Positions 53,818 to 62,084 of a DNA stretch of 64,000 nucleotides are shown piece by piece. The position numbers and the translations under genes were made by a program. How positions within the stretch are numbered: the stretch's first letter is position 1; each line of letters starts with the position of its first letter. The stretch covers positions 1 to 64,000 of the forward strand of contig JABAZP010000006.1 of NCBI GenBank assembly GCA_018608405.1, in the 5' to 3' direction. The notes below the pieces were generated by a model. That model was given only the letters and a program-made list of their open reading frames with translations. It was not told where the DNA came from and ran no database searches. The DNA is from Flavobacteriales bacterium. GTDB taxonomy: Bacteria; Bacteroidota; Bacteroidia; Flavobacteriales_E; Vicingaceae.

Positions 53818-54306
53818 GTGTTAGGCGTCTCAACAAAAATAGAAGAACTTTTAACTTCGGTAAGCGATCCTGAAATTCCTGTTTTATCCATAATGGATAT
53901 GGGAATAGTGCGCAAAGTAGAATTAGTTGATAACGTTTACCGCATTGATATTACACCAACATATTCAGGCTGTCCTGCAATGGATACCATAGGAGATGAT
54001 ATCGTATCTGCTTTTGAAAAAGAAGATTTGAAAGCAAAAATAAATTTAGTTTTAGCGCCTGCTTGGACAACCGGTTGGATTACCGAAAGGGGTCGAAAGG
54101 CCTTGGAAGATTATGGTATAGCAGCTCCGCGAACGGCAGAAGTAGACAAGGCTGCGCTTTTAGGCGAAGCAAACACAATCAAATGTACCAACTGCGGTTC
54201 ATTGAATACAAAAATGGTGAGTCGTTTTGGCTCAACGGCTTGTAAAGCATTATTTCAATGCGTCGATTGCCATGAACCGTTTGATTACTTTAAGTGTCTA
54301 AAGTAA
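53818..54306 (+). CDS. paaD: Phenylacetate degradation protein PaaD (iron-sulfur maturation)
   Basis: A 162-residue protein needed to assemble active PaaABCE, probably for the PaaE cluster. The N-terminal MIP18/DUF59 domain (VSDPEIPVLSIMDMGIVRKV, then TYSGCPAMDTIGDDI) is followed by a C-terminal zinc-ribbon-like part with CTNCGS and CVDCHEPF. It uses a GTG start at 53818, 1 base after the paaC stop. It is the last gene of the operon, before a terminator. Confidence 0.93.
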   Translation: MLGVSTKIEELLTSVSDPEIPVLSIMDMGIVRKVELVDNVYRIDITPTYSGCPAMDTIGDDIVSAFEKEDLKAKINLVLAPAWTTGWITERGRKALEDYGIAAPRTAEVDKAALLGEANTIKCTNCGSLNTKMVSRFGSTACKALFQCVDCHEPFDYFKCLK

Positions 54307-54327
54307 ATATTGAATCTATCTAACACG

Positions 54328-54358
54328 AAAAAAGGGGAGCTCATTGAGTTCCCCTTTT
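54328..54358. terminator. Bidirectional terminator between paaD and the transketolase gene
   Basis: Arms GGGGAGCTC (54334-54342) and GAGTTCCCC (54346-54354) pair with one G-U and are flanked by an A run on the left and T on the right. It sits between two convergent units and can serve both. Confidence 0.85.
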
Positions 54359-54377
54359 CGATTGACCTTTATTTTTT

Positions 54378-55328
54378 CTAGCGTTTCACAACTCGTTTCA
54401 CAGCAGCTACAATACTGCTTTTACCTAAGCCATATTTTTCAAATAGCTCCTCAGGTTTACCGCTTTCCCCAAAGCTGTCATCCACTGCTACAAACTCTAT
54501 TGGTTTTGGGTTATTTCTTGCCAATAGTTGCGCTACTGAATCTCCTAAACCTCCGTTCATTTGATGCTCTTCAGCAGTAACTACGCGTCCTGTTTTAGCG
54601 ACAGACTTAAGAATTGCATCGTTATCCAATGGCTTTATAGTATGAATATTAATTACTTCAACACTTAAACCACCAGCTTCTAATTCTTCCGCTGCTTTTA
54701 AGCTTTCCCACACACAATGTCCGGTAGCAATTATTGTTACATCGTTTCCTTCCTGAAAAGTAACCGCTTTTCCAATTTCGAATTTCTGATTGGGAGGCGT
54801 AAATACAGGCCATTTTGGTCTACCAAATCTCAAGTAAACAGGTCCGTCAAACTCTGCAATGGCAATTGTTGCTGCTTTTGTTTGTTCATAGTCACATGGG
54901 TTAATCACAACCATTCCGGGTAACATTTTCATTAACCCAATATCTTCCAATATTTGATGAGTTGCTCCATCCTCCCCTAAAGTTAAACCTGCATGTGAGG
55001 CTGCAATTTTTACGTTCTTACCACTGTACGCTATCGATTGACGAATTTGATCGTAAACTCTACCGGTAGAAAAGTTGGCAAAGGTGCCTGTAAAAGGAAT
55101 TTTACCGCCGATGGTTAAACCTGCTGCAACCCCCATCATATTCGCTTCTGCAATACCGGCTTGAATAAAGCGATCTGGAAAGGCGTCTTTAAAAGCGTTC
55201 ATTTTTAAAGAACCGGTCAAGTCAGCACAAAGAGCTACAACATCTTTGTTTCTTTTTCCTGCTTCTAGTAAACCATCTCCGAAACCAGATCTCGTGTCTT
55301 TCATTTCAGTGTATTCGTATTTTGCCAT
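54378..55328 (-). CDS. Transketolase, C-terminal subunit
   Basis: A 316-residue protein equal to the pyrimidine-binding and C-terminal domains of transketolase: FIQAGIAEANMMGVAAGLTIGGK, GRVYDQIRQSIAYSGKNVKI, then SHAGLTLGEDGATHQ. It needs the N-terminal subunit (56753-57595) to bind thiamine diphosphate at the interface. In most Bacteroidota the two subunit genes are adjacent. Here a von Willebrand A gene lies between them, 2 bases upstream of this gene. Confidence 0.92.
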   Translation of the reverse strand: MAKYEYTEMKDTRSGFGDGLLEAGKRNKDVVALCADLTGSLKMNAFKDAFPDRFIQAGIAEANMMGVAAGLTIGGKIPFTGTFANFSTGRVYDQIRQSIAYSGKNVKIAASHAGLTLGEDGATHQILEDIGLMKMLPGMVVINPCDYEQTKAATIAIAEFDGPVYLRFGRPKWPVFTPPNQKFEIGKAVTFQEGNDVTIIATGHCVWESLKAAEELEAGGLSVEVINIHTIKPLDNDAILKSVAKTGRVVTAEEHQMNGGLGDSVAQLLARNNPKPIEFVAVDDSFGESGKPEELFEKYGLGKSSIVAAVKRVVKR

Positions 55329-55330
55329 GC

Positions 55331-56704
55331 TTATAGTTTTACTTGGGAACTTTGTCCCGATTCTATTTCAAATGATTCTTCCTTTGTGTAAATGCTTAAC
55401 CGTGAATTCAAAGGGCGAAAAATTACTTTGTATGATCCTGGTTGAAGGACAATGGATTGCCTTGCACTGATGGAATTTAAATTACACACCCAAACTAACT
55501 CTTCTCCTTTTTGCTGAAAAATACTACCATAACCTTTTGCACTCATGGCAATTGTTGCCAATCCTGCTTGTGGTATTTCAACCGTAGTAGTTCTACTTTG
55601 AGCTATATTTACTCCTTCAATATAAGTTCTCGGTAAGGTTAATATTTCCAAGTCATACTTTCCTGTAATGTACTTCTGAATATATGAAAAATCCTGAACC
55701 ACTAATACTTCCTGCTCCTTTTCTTTTCGCACAATGGCCTTTAAATCTTTATACTCATTGTAGCCGTTCATTTTTAACTCTAATTGGCCCTGTGGTGCAT
55801 CTACTGCTATGGTAGTATGTTTTCCAGCTGCCAGTTTAACACCTTTCTTTCCTACCGGAGGAATTGTATGAACAACTAAATCGTAGGAACCAAGTGGATC
55901 AATAGGTAAGGTGTCAGGGTTACCTCTGCTGTCTATTGTGTGCACAAAATTGTACCGGACTTGTTTTGAAAATGCATCGTAGAAGGTCATTGGAACATTC
56001 GTTTCTGAAGGACGATTTAGTTCGTCTAGTAAATTTACTTGCGCTGTAGTATTGTTTAAGGCTTGTGAGATTACAATTCCTAACACGTCTTTGAAAGTTG
56101 CCTCAGAAGTGGCATCGTAATAGTTTCCAACACATTTGAAAGCATCAATTACTTCAGGTTCCAATCCCATTCCAATAACAAACGGTTTTAAGACAACACC
56201 TCGTTTCTGCAAAGCCAATGAAACGGCACAAGGGTCACCATCGCATTCTTCAATGCCATCGGTAATTAAAATAATTACATTCCTAGCATTTTTATCATCC
56301 GGAAAATCATAAGCAGCCTGCTCTAAAGAATAAGCGATTAGTGTCGTTCCTTTCGGTCGAATTGATCCGAGGCGTTCGATAATCTTGTTGTGGTTTTTCG
56401 AAGAAAAAGGGACTTCTAGTTTTGTGTCTTTACAATTTCTTCCATCGGAAGTTACATTGTTTTGATGACCGTAAACTCTAAGTGCAACTTCAACGTTTTC
56501 TGCACTTTTAAGACTGTCTACAATTTCTCGTAATAGTCTAGTTGCGATTTGTATTTTTTGGCCGTTGTCCCACCTTCCATACATGCTTTGAGAAGCATCA
56601 AAAACAAAAAGAATTCTAGTTTTTTGAGCTGTCGTTTGGGCTTCTGCCTGAGCAAAAGAAAAAAGAAATATAAAAAGAAAGGCGATATTTTTGAATACGC
56701 TCAT
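55331..56704 (-). CDS. Exported von Willebrand factor A domain protein
   Basis: A 457-residue protein with a signal peptide (about 1-23, ending EAQ). A VWA domain (about 28-200) carries the MIDAS motif DASQS (D36, S38, S40) and a later LITDGIEECDG. The remaining 250 residues are beta-rich, Ig/Big-like repeats without known names. The MIDAS suggests metal-dependent protein binding in the periplasm or on the surface. It sits between the two transketolase subunit genes: 2 bases to one and 48 bases to the other. Confidence 0.87.
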   Translation of the reverse strand: MSVFKNIAFLFIFLFSFAQAEAQTTAQKTRILFVFDASQSMYGRWDNGQKIQIATRLLREIVDSLKSAENVEVALRVYGHQNNVTSDGRNCKDTKLEVPFSSKNHNKIIERLGSIRPKGTTLIAYSLEQAAYDFPDDKNARNVIILITDGIEECDGDPCAVSLALQKRGVVLKPFVIGMGLEPEVIDAFKCVGNYYDATSEATFKDVLGIVISQALNNTTAQVNLLDELNRPSETNVPMTFYDAFSKQVRYNFVHTIDSRGNPDTLPIDPLGSYDLVVHTIPPVGKKGVKLAAGKHTTIAVDAPQGQLELKMNGYNEYKDLKAIVRKEKEQEVLVVQDFSYIQKYITGKYDLEILTLPRTYIEGVNIAQSRTTTVEIPQAGLATIAMSAKGYGSIFQQKGEELVWVCNLNSISARQSIVLQPGSYKVIFRPLNSRLSIYTKEESFEIESGQSSQVKL

Positions 56705-56752
56705 GCTTTGGTTTTATTGATTAGGGATTGCTTAAAACAACAACCATACCTT

Positions 56753-57595
56753 TTAATAATCTCCTGCCGTTTCCGTTAATTGACTTAATGCATCTTTTAG
56801 TTGCTCATCATTTGGTGCAACACCATGCCATTTATGTGATCCCATCATAAAGTCAACACCTGCTCCCATTTCAGTCGTCATTAGAATACAAATAGGTTTT
56901 CCGTTTCCCGTTTTAGATTTAGCCTCTTTTAGACCATTTACAGTTGCCTCCATATTATTGCCGTCCATCTCCATTACGTCCCAACCGAAGGCTTCAAATT
57001 TAGCTCTCAAGTTTCCTAATGAAAGTACATCGTCTGTATCACCATCTATTTGACGTTGGTTATAATCTATTGTGCAAATCAGGTTGTCTACTTTATTGTG
57101 CGCGGCAAACATAGCTGCTTCCCAAATCTGTCCTTCTTGTAGCTCTCCGTCTCCATGCAAGCAGTAAACCGTTTTGGTATCGCCATTCATTTTCTTTGTC
57201 ATTGCAGCTCCAATTGCAGCAGACATTCCTTGGCCCAAAGAACCTGAAGCTATTCTTATGCCCGGTAATCCTTCGTGTGTTGTAGGGTGACCTTGTAACC
57301 TTGAATCAATTTTTCTAAAGGTACTCAACTCGGAAATCGGAAAAAAACCACTTCTAGCTAGAACACTGTACCAAACAGGCGAAATATGTCCATTTGATAA
57401 AAAGCATAAGTCCTCGTTGGTGCCATCCATTTTAAAGTCAGTGGAGTAATCCATAATCTCAGAATACAAGGCGGTAAAATAGTCTGCACAACCCAAGGAG
57501 CCACCTGGATGACCTGAATTTACGGCGTGAACCATTCTTAAAATGTCACGTCGAACCTGTGAAGCAGTGTTTTCTAATTCTTGAATTGTAGCCAT
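56753..57595 (-). CDS. Transketolase, N-terminal subunit
   Basis: A 280-residue protein equal to the thiamine-diphosphate-binding domain of transketolase: AVNSGHPGGSLGCADYFTALY, ASGSLGQGMSAAIGAA, LHGDGELQEGQIWEAAMFAAH (the GDG...N-type cofactor motif) and HGVAPNDEQL. It shuttles two-carbon units in the pentose phosphate pathway together with the C-terminal subunit. ATG 57595 is preferred; the frame opens earlier at a TTG. Confidence 0.92.
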   Translation of the reverse strand: MATIQELENTASQVRRDILRMVHAVNSGHPGGSLGCADYFTALYSEIMDYSTDFKMDGTNEDLCFLSNGHISPVWYSVLARSGFFPISELSTFRKIDSRLQGHPTTHEGLPGIRIASGSLGQGMSAAIGAAMTKKMNGDTKTVYCLHGDGELQEGQIWEAAMFAAHNKVDNLICTIDYNQRQIDGDTDDVLSLGNLRAKFEAFGWDVMEMDGNNMEATVNGLKEAKSKTGNGKPICILMTTEMGAGVDFMMGSHKWHGVAPNDEQLKDALSQLTETAGDY

Positions 57596-57715
57596 TAAGT
57601 TGGTGTTTTTATTTTGATTCAAAAGTAGCTCAATTTACTAGAATCGCTTAGGAATGTTAATAAAAATTGATAACCAATAAGGGGTTTTAAAAGAGAGTTT
57701 TACACTCAACTGTGG

Positions 57716-58348
57716 CTATTTTGAAATTTTAGTGAAGATTTTTTGGTCTTCCCCAAATTTCGAAGTCATTTTAACGATGTACTGTCCGGATTTCCAACTT
57801 GAAACTAAGACGTTAGTTTTAGCCTTTTTACCGGTTGCATCGACTTCTTTTTCATAGAGTAATCCACCCTGCATATTGTAAACCAAAAATGTAACATTTT
57901 TACTTTCCGTTTCGGTTTCAATCGTTAAAATGTCAGAAATAGATGGATTTGGAAAAATTTTTAGGGTTTCTTTTTTGAACTTGGATGGTGTTACTTCAAG
58001 ATTGAACTGCAAAAAAGAGGTTGAATCTTTTCCATTAAAAATTAATTTTTTAATTATTGGTTCTTCGTTTATGGTGATGAGGGAAAAGTAAATACCGACA
58101 GTACTAAGAAGGATTTCCTCAGAAAATTGAACAGATTTATAGTAGGTTCCAACAGGAACAGAACAAAGTGATCTTCCTTGTACATCTACAAATTCAGCCT
58201 CGAACCGATCTCCTTCCTTGAGTTGAATTGAATGAATAGCAACGGAATCAAATGGATTCGGGTAGACTTTGACTAAAACTGTATCTTGCTGTGCAATCCC
58301 GTAGATGGATATACTGAAGAAAAAGAGTAACAGCAGGTTGAGTTTCAT
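57716..58348 (-). CDS. Secreted protein made of two tandem T9SS-type sorting domains
   Basis: A 210-residue exported protein (signal peptide about 1-20, ending GIAQ). Directly after the signal comes a sorting-domain-like unit starting VLVKVYPNPFDS and ending PIIKKLIF. A second, more standard type A sorting domain starts LKIFPNPSISD and ends with WKSGQYIVKMTSKFGEDQKIF. No separate cargo domain is present. It is therefore either a minimal T9SS substrate or a decayed cargo gene. Confidence 0.8.
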   Translation of the reverse strand: MKLNLLLLFFFSISIYGIAQQDTVLVKVYPNPFDSVAIHSIQLKEGDRFEAEFVDVQGRSLCSVPVGTYYKSVQFSEEILLSTVGIYFSLITINEEPIIKKLIFNGKDSTSFLQFNLEVTPSKFKKETLKIFPNPSISDILTIETETESKNVTFLVYNMQGGLLYEKEVDATGKKAKTNVLVSSWKSGQYIVKMTSKFGEDQKIFTKISK

Positions 58349-58500
58349 ATAGGAAGTTATGCATGAAGTGTAAAACTAAGCAATAGCCATTAAAATTACT
58401 TTGAAAGTAAAAGAAGTTGATATTTTTTGGACTGTAAAAGGGCAACTTAAGTGGGGTGTATTTTCTATTTTTATCTAGCATTTTTCCCGTTTTCTATTTC

Positions 58501-58508
58501 TATCTTTG
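58501..58508 (+). promoter_or_regulatory. Candidate -7 promoter box of ychF
   Basis: TATCTTTG fits TAnnTTTG and ends 21 bases before the ychF ATG, the same spacing as in the paa operon. The -33 element is unclear. A TTG inside this box opens the ychF frame and would be a false start. Confidence 0.4.
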
Positions 58509-58529
58509 CCGACCAAAAAAACATTAATT

Positions 58530-59627
58530 ATGGCTTTAAAGTGCGGTATAGTGGGACTTCCAAATGTTGGAAAATCGACCTTGTTTAATTGTTTGTCAAA
58601 TGCAAAAGCGCAATCGGCAAATTTTCCCTTTTGCACAATAGAACCAAACATTGGGGTTATAACTGTTCCTGACGAACGTTTGAATAAGTTAGCAGATATC
58701 GTTGAGCCCGAGAATGTTCAACCCACAACAATTGACATTGTGGATATAGCGGGCTTGGTAAAAGGTGCTAGTAAAGGTGAGGGATTAGGAAATAAATTTC
58801 TAGGAAACATAAGAGAAACGGATGCAATTATTCATGTGTTGAGGTGTTTTGACGACGGGAATATCGTTCACGTAGACGGTTCAATTGATCCGGTGAGGGA
58901 TAAGGAGACAATTGACTATGAGTTAATATTGAAAGACTTAGAGGCAGTAGAGAAGAAGTTAGAAAAGATTAAGAGAGCTGCAAAAACAGGAGATAAAGCT
59001 GCACTAAAGTCTCAGGGAATTTTAGATCAGTATAAAAAACATTTTGAAGATGGAAAATTTGCATGGTCAATTGATTTAAGTGATGACGATAAAAAAGAAG
59101 TAGCTGACTTGTTTTTATTGACTGCGAAGCCAGTGTTGTATTTGTGCAACGTGGATGAAGGTTCAATTGCAAACGGGAACAAACACGTAGAGGCTGTTAA
59201 AGCTGCGGTGAAAGACGAAGATGCAATGGTGTTAATGGTTGCAGCTGGTTTGGAAGCAGACATTGCAGAATTAGAAGATCCGGAAGAAAGGAAAGAATTT
59301 TTAGAAGATGCAGGTTTGAGCGAACCTGGTGTGAATAAGTTAATAAAGGCTGCGTATGCATTGTTGAACTTGGAAACCTACTTTACTGCCGGTAAAAAGG
59401 AAGTAAGAGCTTGGACGATTAAGAAAGGCTTTACAGCGCCGCAAGCAGCAGGAGTAATTCACGGTGATTTTGAGCGCGGATTTATTAAGGCCGAAGTAAT
59501 TAAGTTTAATGATTGGGTGGAACTAGGTTCAGAGCAAGCAGCTAAAGAAGCTGGTAAGATGAACATGGAAGGCAAAGAATACATTGTTCAAGATGGCGAT
59601 GTAATGCACTTTAAATTCAATGTCTAA
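58530..59627 (+). CDS. ychF: Redox-regulated ATPase YchF
   Basis: Obg-family P-loop ATPase linked to ribosomes and stress responses, 365 residues. The G1 motif GLPNVGKSTLFN follows the start MALKCGIV, with DIAGLVKGASKGEGLGN (G3 region), a coiled-coil insertion (about 125-165), LYLCNVDE in the NxxE form that gives ATP preference, and a C-terminal TGS domain (TAGKKEVRAWTI...). ATG 58530 is chosen. Its stop abuts the end of the convergent glycosyltransferase gene. Confidence 0.96.
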   Translation: MALKCGIVGLPNVGKSTLFNCLSNAKAQSANFPFCTIEPNIGVITVPDERLNKLADIVEPENVQPTTIDIVDIAGLVKGASKGEGLGNKFLGNIRETDAIIHVLRCFDDGNIVHVDGSIDPVRDKETIDYELILKDLEAVEKKLEKIKRAAKTGDKAALKSQGILDQYKKHFEDGKFAWSIDLSDDDKKEVADLFLLTAKPVLYLCNVDEGSIANGNKHVEAVKAAVKDEDAMVLMVAAGLEADIAELEDPEERKEFLEDAGLSEPGVNKLIKAAYALLNLETYFTAGKKEVRAWTIKKGFTAPQAAGVIHGDFERGFIKAEVIKFNDWVELGSEQAAKEAGKMNMEGKEYIVQDGDVMHFKFNV

Positions 59628-60989
59628 CTATTTCTTTCGGTAGATTTTATACGTTGACTTTCCTTGTCTGAATTCTTTGACAAACCCTAAGTTGGATAAC
59701 ATTTCAGACGTAACGCCATAGTCTACCACGGAATGCCAATTGTCCCAAATAATAAGATCTCCACTTTTTAAAGTAGGGCTAATTACTCCTTCATGTTGAG
59801 CTAAAATCTGATGTTTTTGTCCATCGAAAGGATCTACCTTTAAGGTGTAACTTAAAAATGGATCAGTATAAATAAAACGATTGCTTATTTTCTCTTCTTT
59901 CTGCAGGTAGTTAGCAACTGATTTTGCATTCACTTGAGCATCATTTAGATTTAAGTCATTCCAATTAACAGCAGTAGGATTTGAGGTAAAAGGAAACACA
60001 AAAATTAAAAGTAGGCTGATTGCCATTAAGCCCTTGCGCATAGGATCTACTAAAATTTTATGGAAAAGGTCAAATCCAAAAAGCGCTACAATTGCCATTA
60101 AAGGAGTAATTGCAGCAAACACTCTTTTTAGACCCATGGAATTAAAAATTTCTAGGTACCAAAAAAGGCTATGGGCGATAAAGAATGAAAGGAAAAGGAT
60201 CATGATTAGCCGAGTTGCTATTCTCATTCGTTTCCACCCTACCAAGATTCTGACAGTTCCTAATATGAAGAACACGAGCAATGGAATTCCCATTAAATAG
60301 TTTAGTTTTTCAGCAAAATGAAAGAGGCTGCCACCTCCATAATGAGAACTCAAATGTGCGTAAGGAATTTTAGTGAAGACCCAAAGGATATCTTGATAAT
60401 GAAAATAACCAATTAGTGAATAAACGATGTGCCCGAAGGAAAGTAATGCAAATGCTTTCCAATTTTTTAGATAGATGAAGAAGAATGCTAAAACGGCTAG
60501 AAAAATCAATCCCTCTGAACGTACAAATGGGGTAACTGAAATGAGAAAGGCGCAGGTGAGGTACTTTTTGTGCTGAAATAAGTAAATGGAAGCAATTAGT
60601 ATAAATGCACACAATGGTTCTGTTAAACCTGAAAAGGTAGTGACAAAACTTATGGGGAAGATAAAATAGAATACAGGGCCCAATATAGACTGTTTGATAC
60701 GCAGTTTTGAGACTATTTTGAAGGTAAAGTAAGATGCTCTATATGCACAAAGAATGTTGAATAACTTGATTCCTATAAAGCCAAATTGGGCAAATGGGGA
60801 AGCCAATAAAGTAAACAAAGGTTTAGCCCAATGATTTAAGTACAACTCTGGATGAGGAGGAGCGTAATGAGCGTATAAAAAATGATTGATGCTATCGGCT
60901 TCGTTGCCTGTACCGTTAAAGTAAAAAACTATAAAAATAGAAATTACCCAATAGCCAATTGTAAAAAGTTTCCATTGATTCTTTTTCAA
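59628..60989 (-). CDS. Multi-pass membrane glycosyltransferase (GT-C-like)
   Basis: A 453-residue protein with about ten hydrophobic helices and an acidic first loop (NGTGNEADSINHFLYAHYA), typical of polyprenyl-phosphate-sugar GT-C enzymes such as mannosyltransferases. A soluble C-terminal domain of about 100 residues follows. The acceptor is unknown. No ATG opens the frame; TTG 60989 is used, followed by MKKNQ-like residues before the first helix. It ends exactly where ychF ends. Confidence 0.75.
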   Translation of the reverse strand: MKKNQWKLFTIGYWVISIFIVFYFNGTGNEADSINHFLYAHYAPPHPELYLNHWAKPLFTLLASPFAQFGFIGIKLFNILCAYRASYFTFKIVSKLRIKQSILGPVFYFIFPISFVTTFSGLTEPLCAFILIASIYLFQHKKYLTCAFLISVTPFVRSEGLIFLAVLAFFFIYLKNWKAFALLSFGHIVYSLIGYFHYQDILWVFTKIPYAHLSSHYGGGSLFHFAEKLNYLMGIPLLVFFILGTVRILVGWKRMRIATRLIMILFLSFFIAHSLFWYLEIFNSMGLKRVFAAITPLMAIVALFGFDLFHKILVDPMRKGLMAISLLLIFVFPFTSNPTAVNWNDLNLNDAQVNAKSVANYLQKEEKISNRFIYTDPFLSYTLKVDPFDGQKHQILAQHEGVISPTLKSGDLIIWDNWHSVVDYGVTSEMLSNLGFVKEFRQGKSTYKIYRKK

Positions 60990-61432
60990 AGTAGTAGCAT
61001 TTTTAAAATACTAATTTAAGCCATTTATTATTAAGTAGGAAAAATAGGATACTTTTTGGTTGGCAACTTGATGAATTTGACCACTATGATCTTGAGGGTT
61101 AACGACCTGAATATGTTTTGGGTAAGTATTTTGTTGTTTGTGAAACTCTGACTCTTTTTCAAGGGTTACAAAGTATCTTTCTCACTGATGTAGTATTATT
61201 TTCATGAAGTCTAGTAAGGAAGTAAATGCCACTTTTTAAATGCTCTACATTGATTGTGTTTTCTCTTCATTATAAGGTTACCTGAAGTAAGCATTCTAAT
61301 TCTTTTCTATTTTCGGTAAATGAGCAAAGTAGAACAGCAAAATAGAAGTAGTTTTTTTTGACAAACATAAATAATCTATAGTACTTGTTTGCTATTTATG
61401 ATGGTTCTCCTGAGGTTCAAGTGGTTTTTATT
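60990..61432. other. Gap with a decayed sorting-domain fragment
   Basis: No intact gene is present in these 443 bases. The only coding-like signal is the T9SS C-terminal remnant on the minus strand at 61159-61306. The rest is AT-rich, with no hairpin followed by a T run that I would call a terminator. Confidence 0.6.
61159..61306 (-). pseudogene. Remnant of a T9SS type A sorting domain
   Basis: A 48-codon open stretch on the minus strand (no start needed; TAG at 61309-61307, final TGA at 61161-61159) reads ...ENTINVEHLKSGIYFLTRLHEN...SVRKILCNP. This is the closing pattern of the T9SS type A sorting domain (LxxGiYfl...KIl). The upstream YPNP block and the cargo are missing, so only the tail of a former secreted-protein gene remains. 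Confidence 0.6.
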
Positions 61433-61744
61433 TTATGCCTTAGCCAACCAACCCATGAGTTCTTGTGTGCTTTTTGGGTCAAAGCTAGTTACCGGATTTG
61501 CCCACATGCGCACCAAGCGGTCGCCTAAAAGGTCTATTGCCTTTCGTTCAACGGTAGAATATAGCAAGGATTTTGTAAATCCGCTGAGGTGAGTTAAGTT
61601 TCGTCTTTCTGGGGTATTCTGGTCCCAAAGTAAATCCACATGGTCTTCAATGGTGTCGAACATGAGCAAACGATGCTCGTTCAGAAATGCTGCTAATTCT
61701 ACTGCGTCATCTTCTTTTAGCGTAAGAAATGATATACTGACCAT
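61433..61744 (-). CDS. Conserved-looking hypothetical protein
   Basis: A 103-residue soluble protein (MVSISFLTLKEDDAVELAAF..., ending TQELMGWLAKA), an alpha/beta composition with the pattern of a compact small domain. It has no signal peptide or membrane helix and I recognise no family. It is separated from its neighbours by gaps on both sides, so it is probably expressed alone. Confidence 0.65.
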   Translation of the reverse strand: MVSISFLTLKEDDAVELAAFLNEHRLLMFDTIEDHVDLLWDQNTPERRNLTHLSGFTKSLLYSTVERKAIDLLGDRLVRMWANPVTSFDPKSTQELMGWLAKA

Positions 61745-61890
61745 CGGTTTTTAGTTTAATTGAACATAATCTCCCAATATAATCAACAGTCCGAAAGTGG
61801 TTTAAAGACAAACTGTTAATCTTTACTAAGAAAATGCCTGTTTTAAAATAAGATCATCAGTGCACTTACCCCACTTTAAATTCCGAATGG

Positions 61891-62064
61891 CTATTTGCTC
61901 TTGTTCTCTTTAATCTGCTTTCTGCTTAGCAATGTAACAAAGAGTCCAATCACCACATTAGTTGTGCCCTCTGTCCAATCTCCTTGTATTAAAAAGTAAA
62001 CTCCGCTAAGAACCGCCGCGATTCCAACTGTAAATAAGAATTTTACCCAACGTGTATCTCCCAT
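61891..62064 (-). CDS. 57-residue two-helix membrane protein
   Basis: A short frame beginning MGDTRWVKFLFTVGIAAVL with two hydrophobic segments (about 7-26 and 36-47) joined by a polar turn (QGDWTEGTTN). It ends with a lysine-rich tail. It lies 20 bases after the rRNA methyltransferase gene on the same strand, so it is probably co-transcribed. Function is unknown; the composition and position support a real gene. Confidence 0.65.
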   Translation of the reverse strand: MGDTRWVKFLFTVGIAAVLSGVYFLIQGDWTEGTTNVVIGLFVTLLSRKQIKENKSK

Positions 62065-62084
62065 GTAAATTTATTTTGTGTTAT

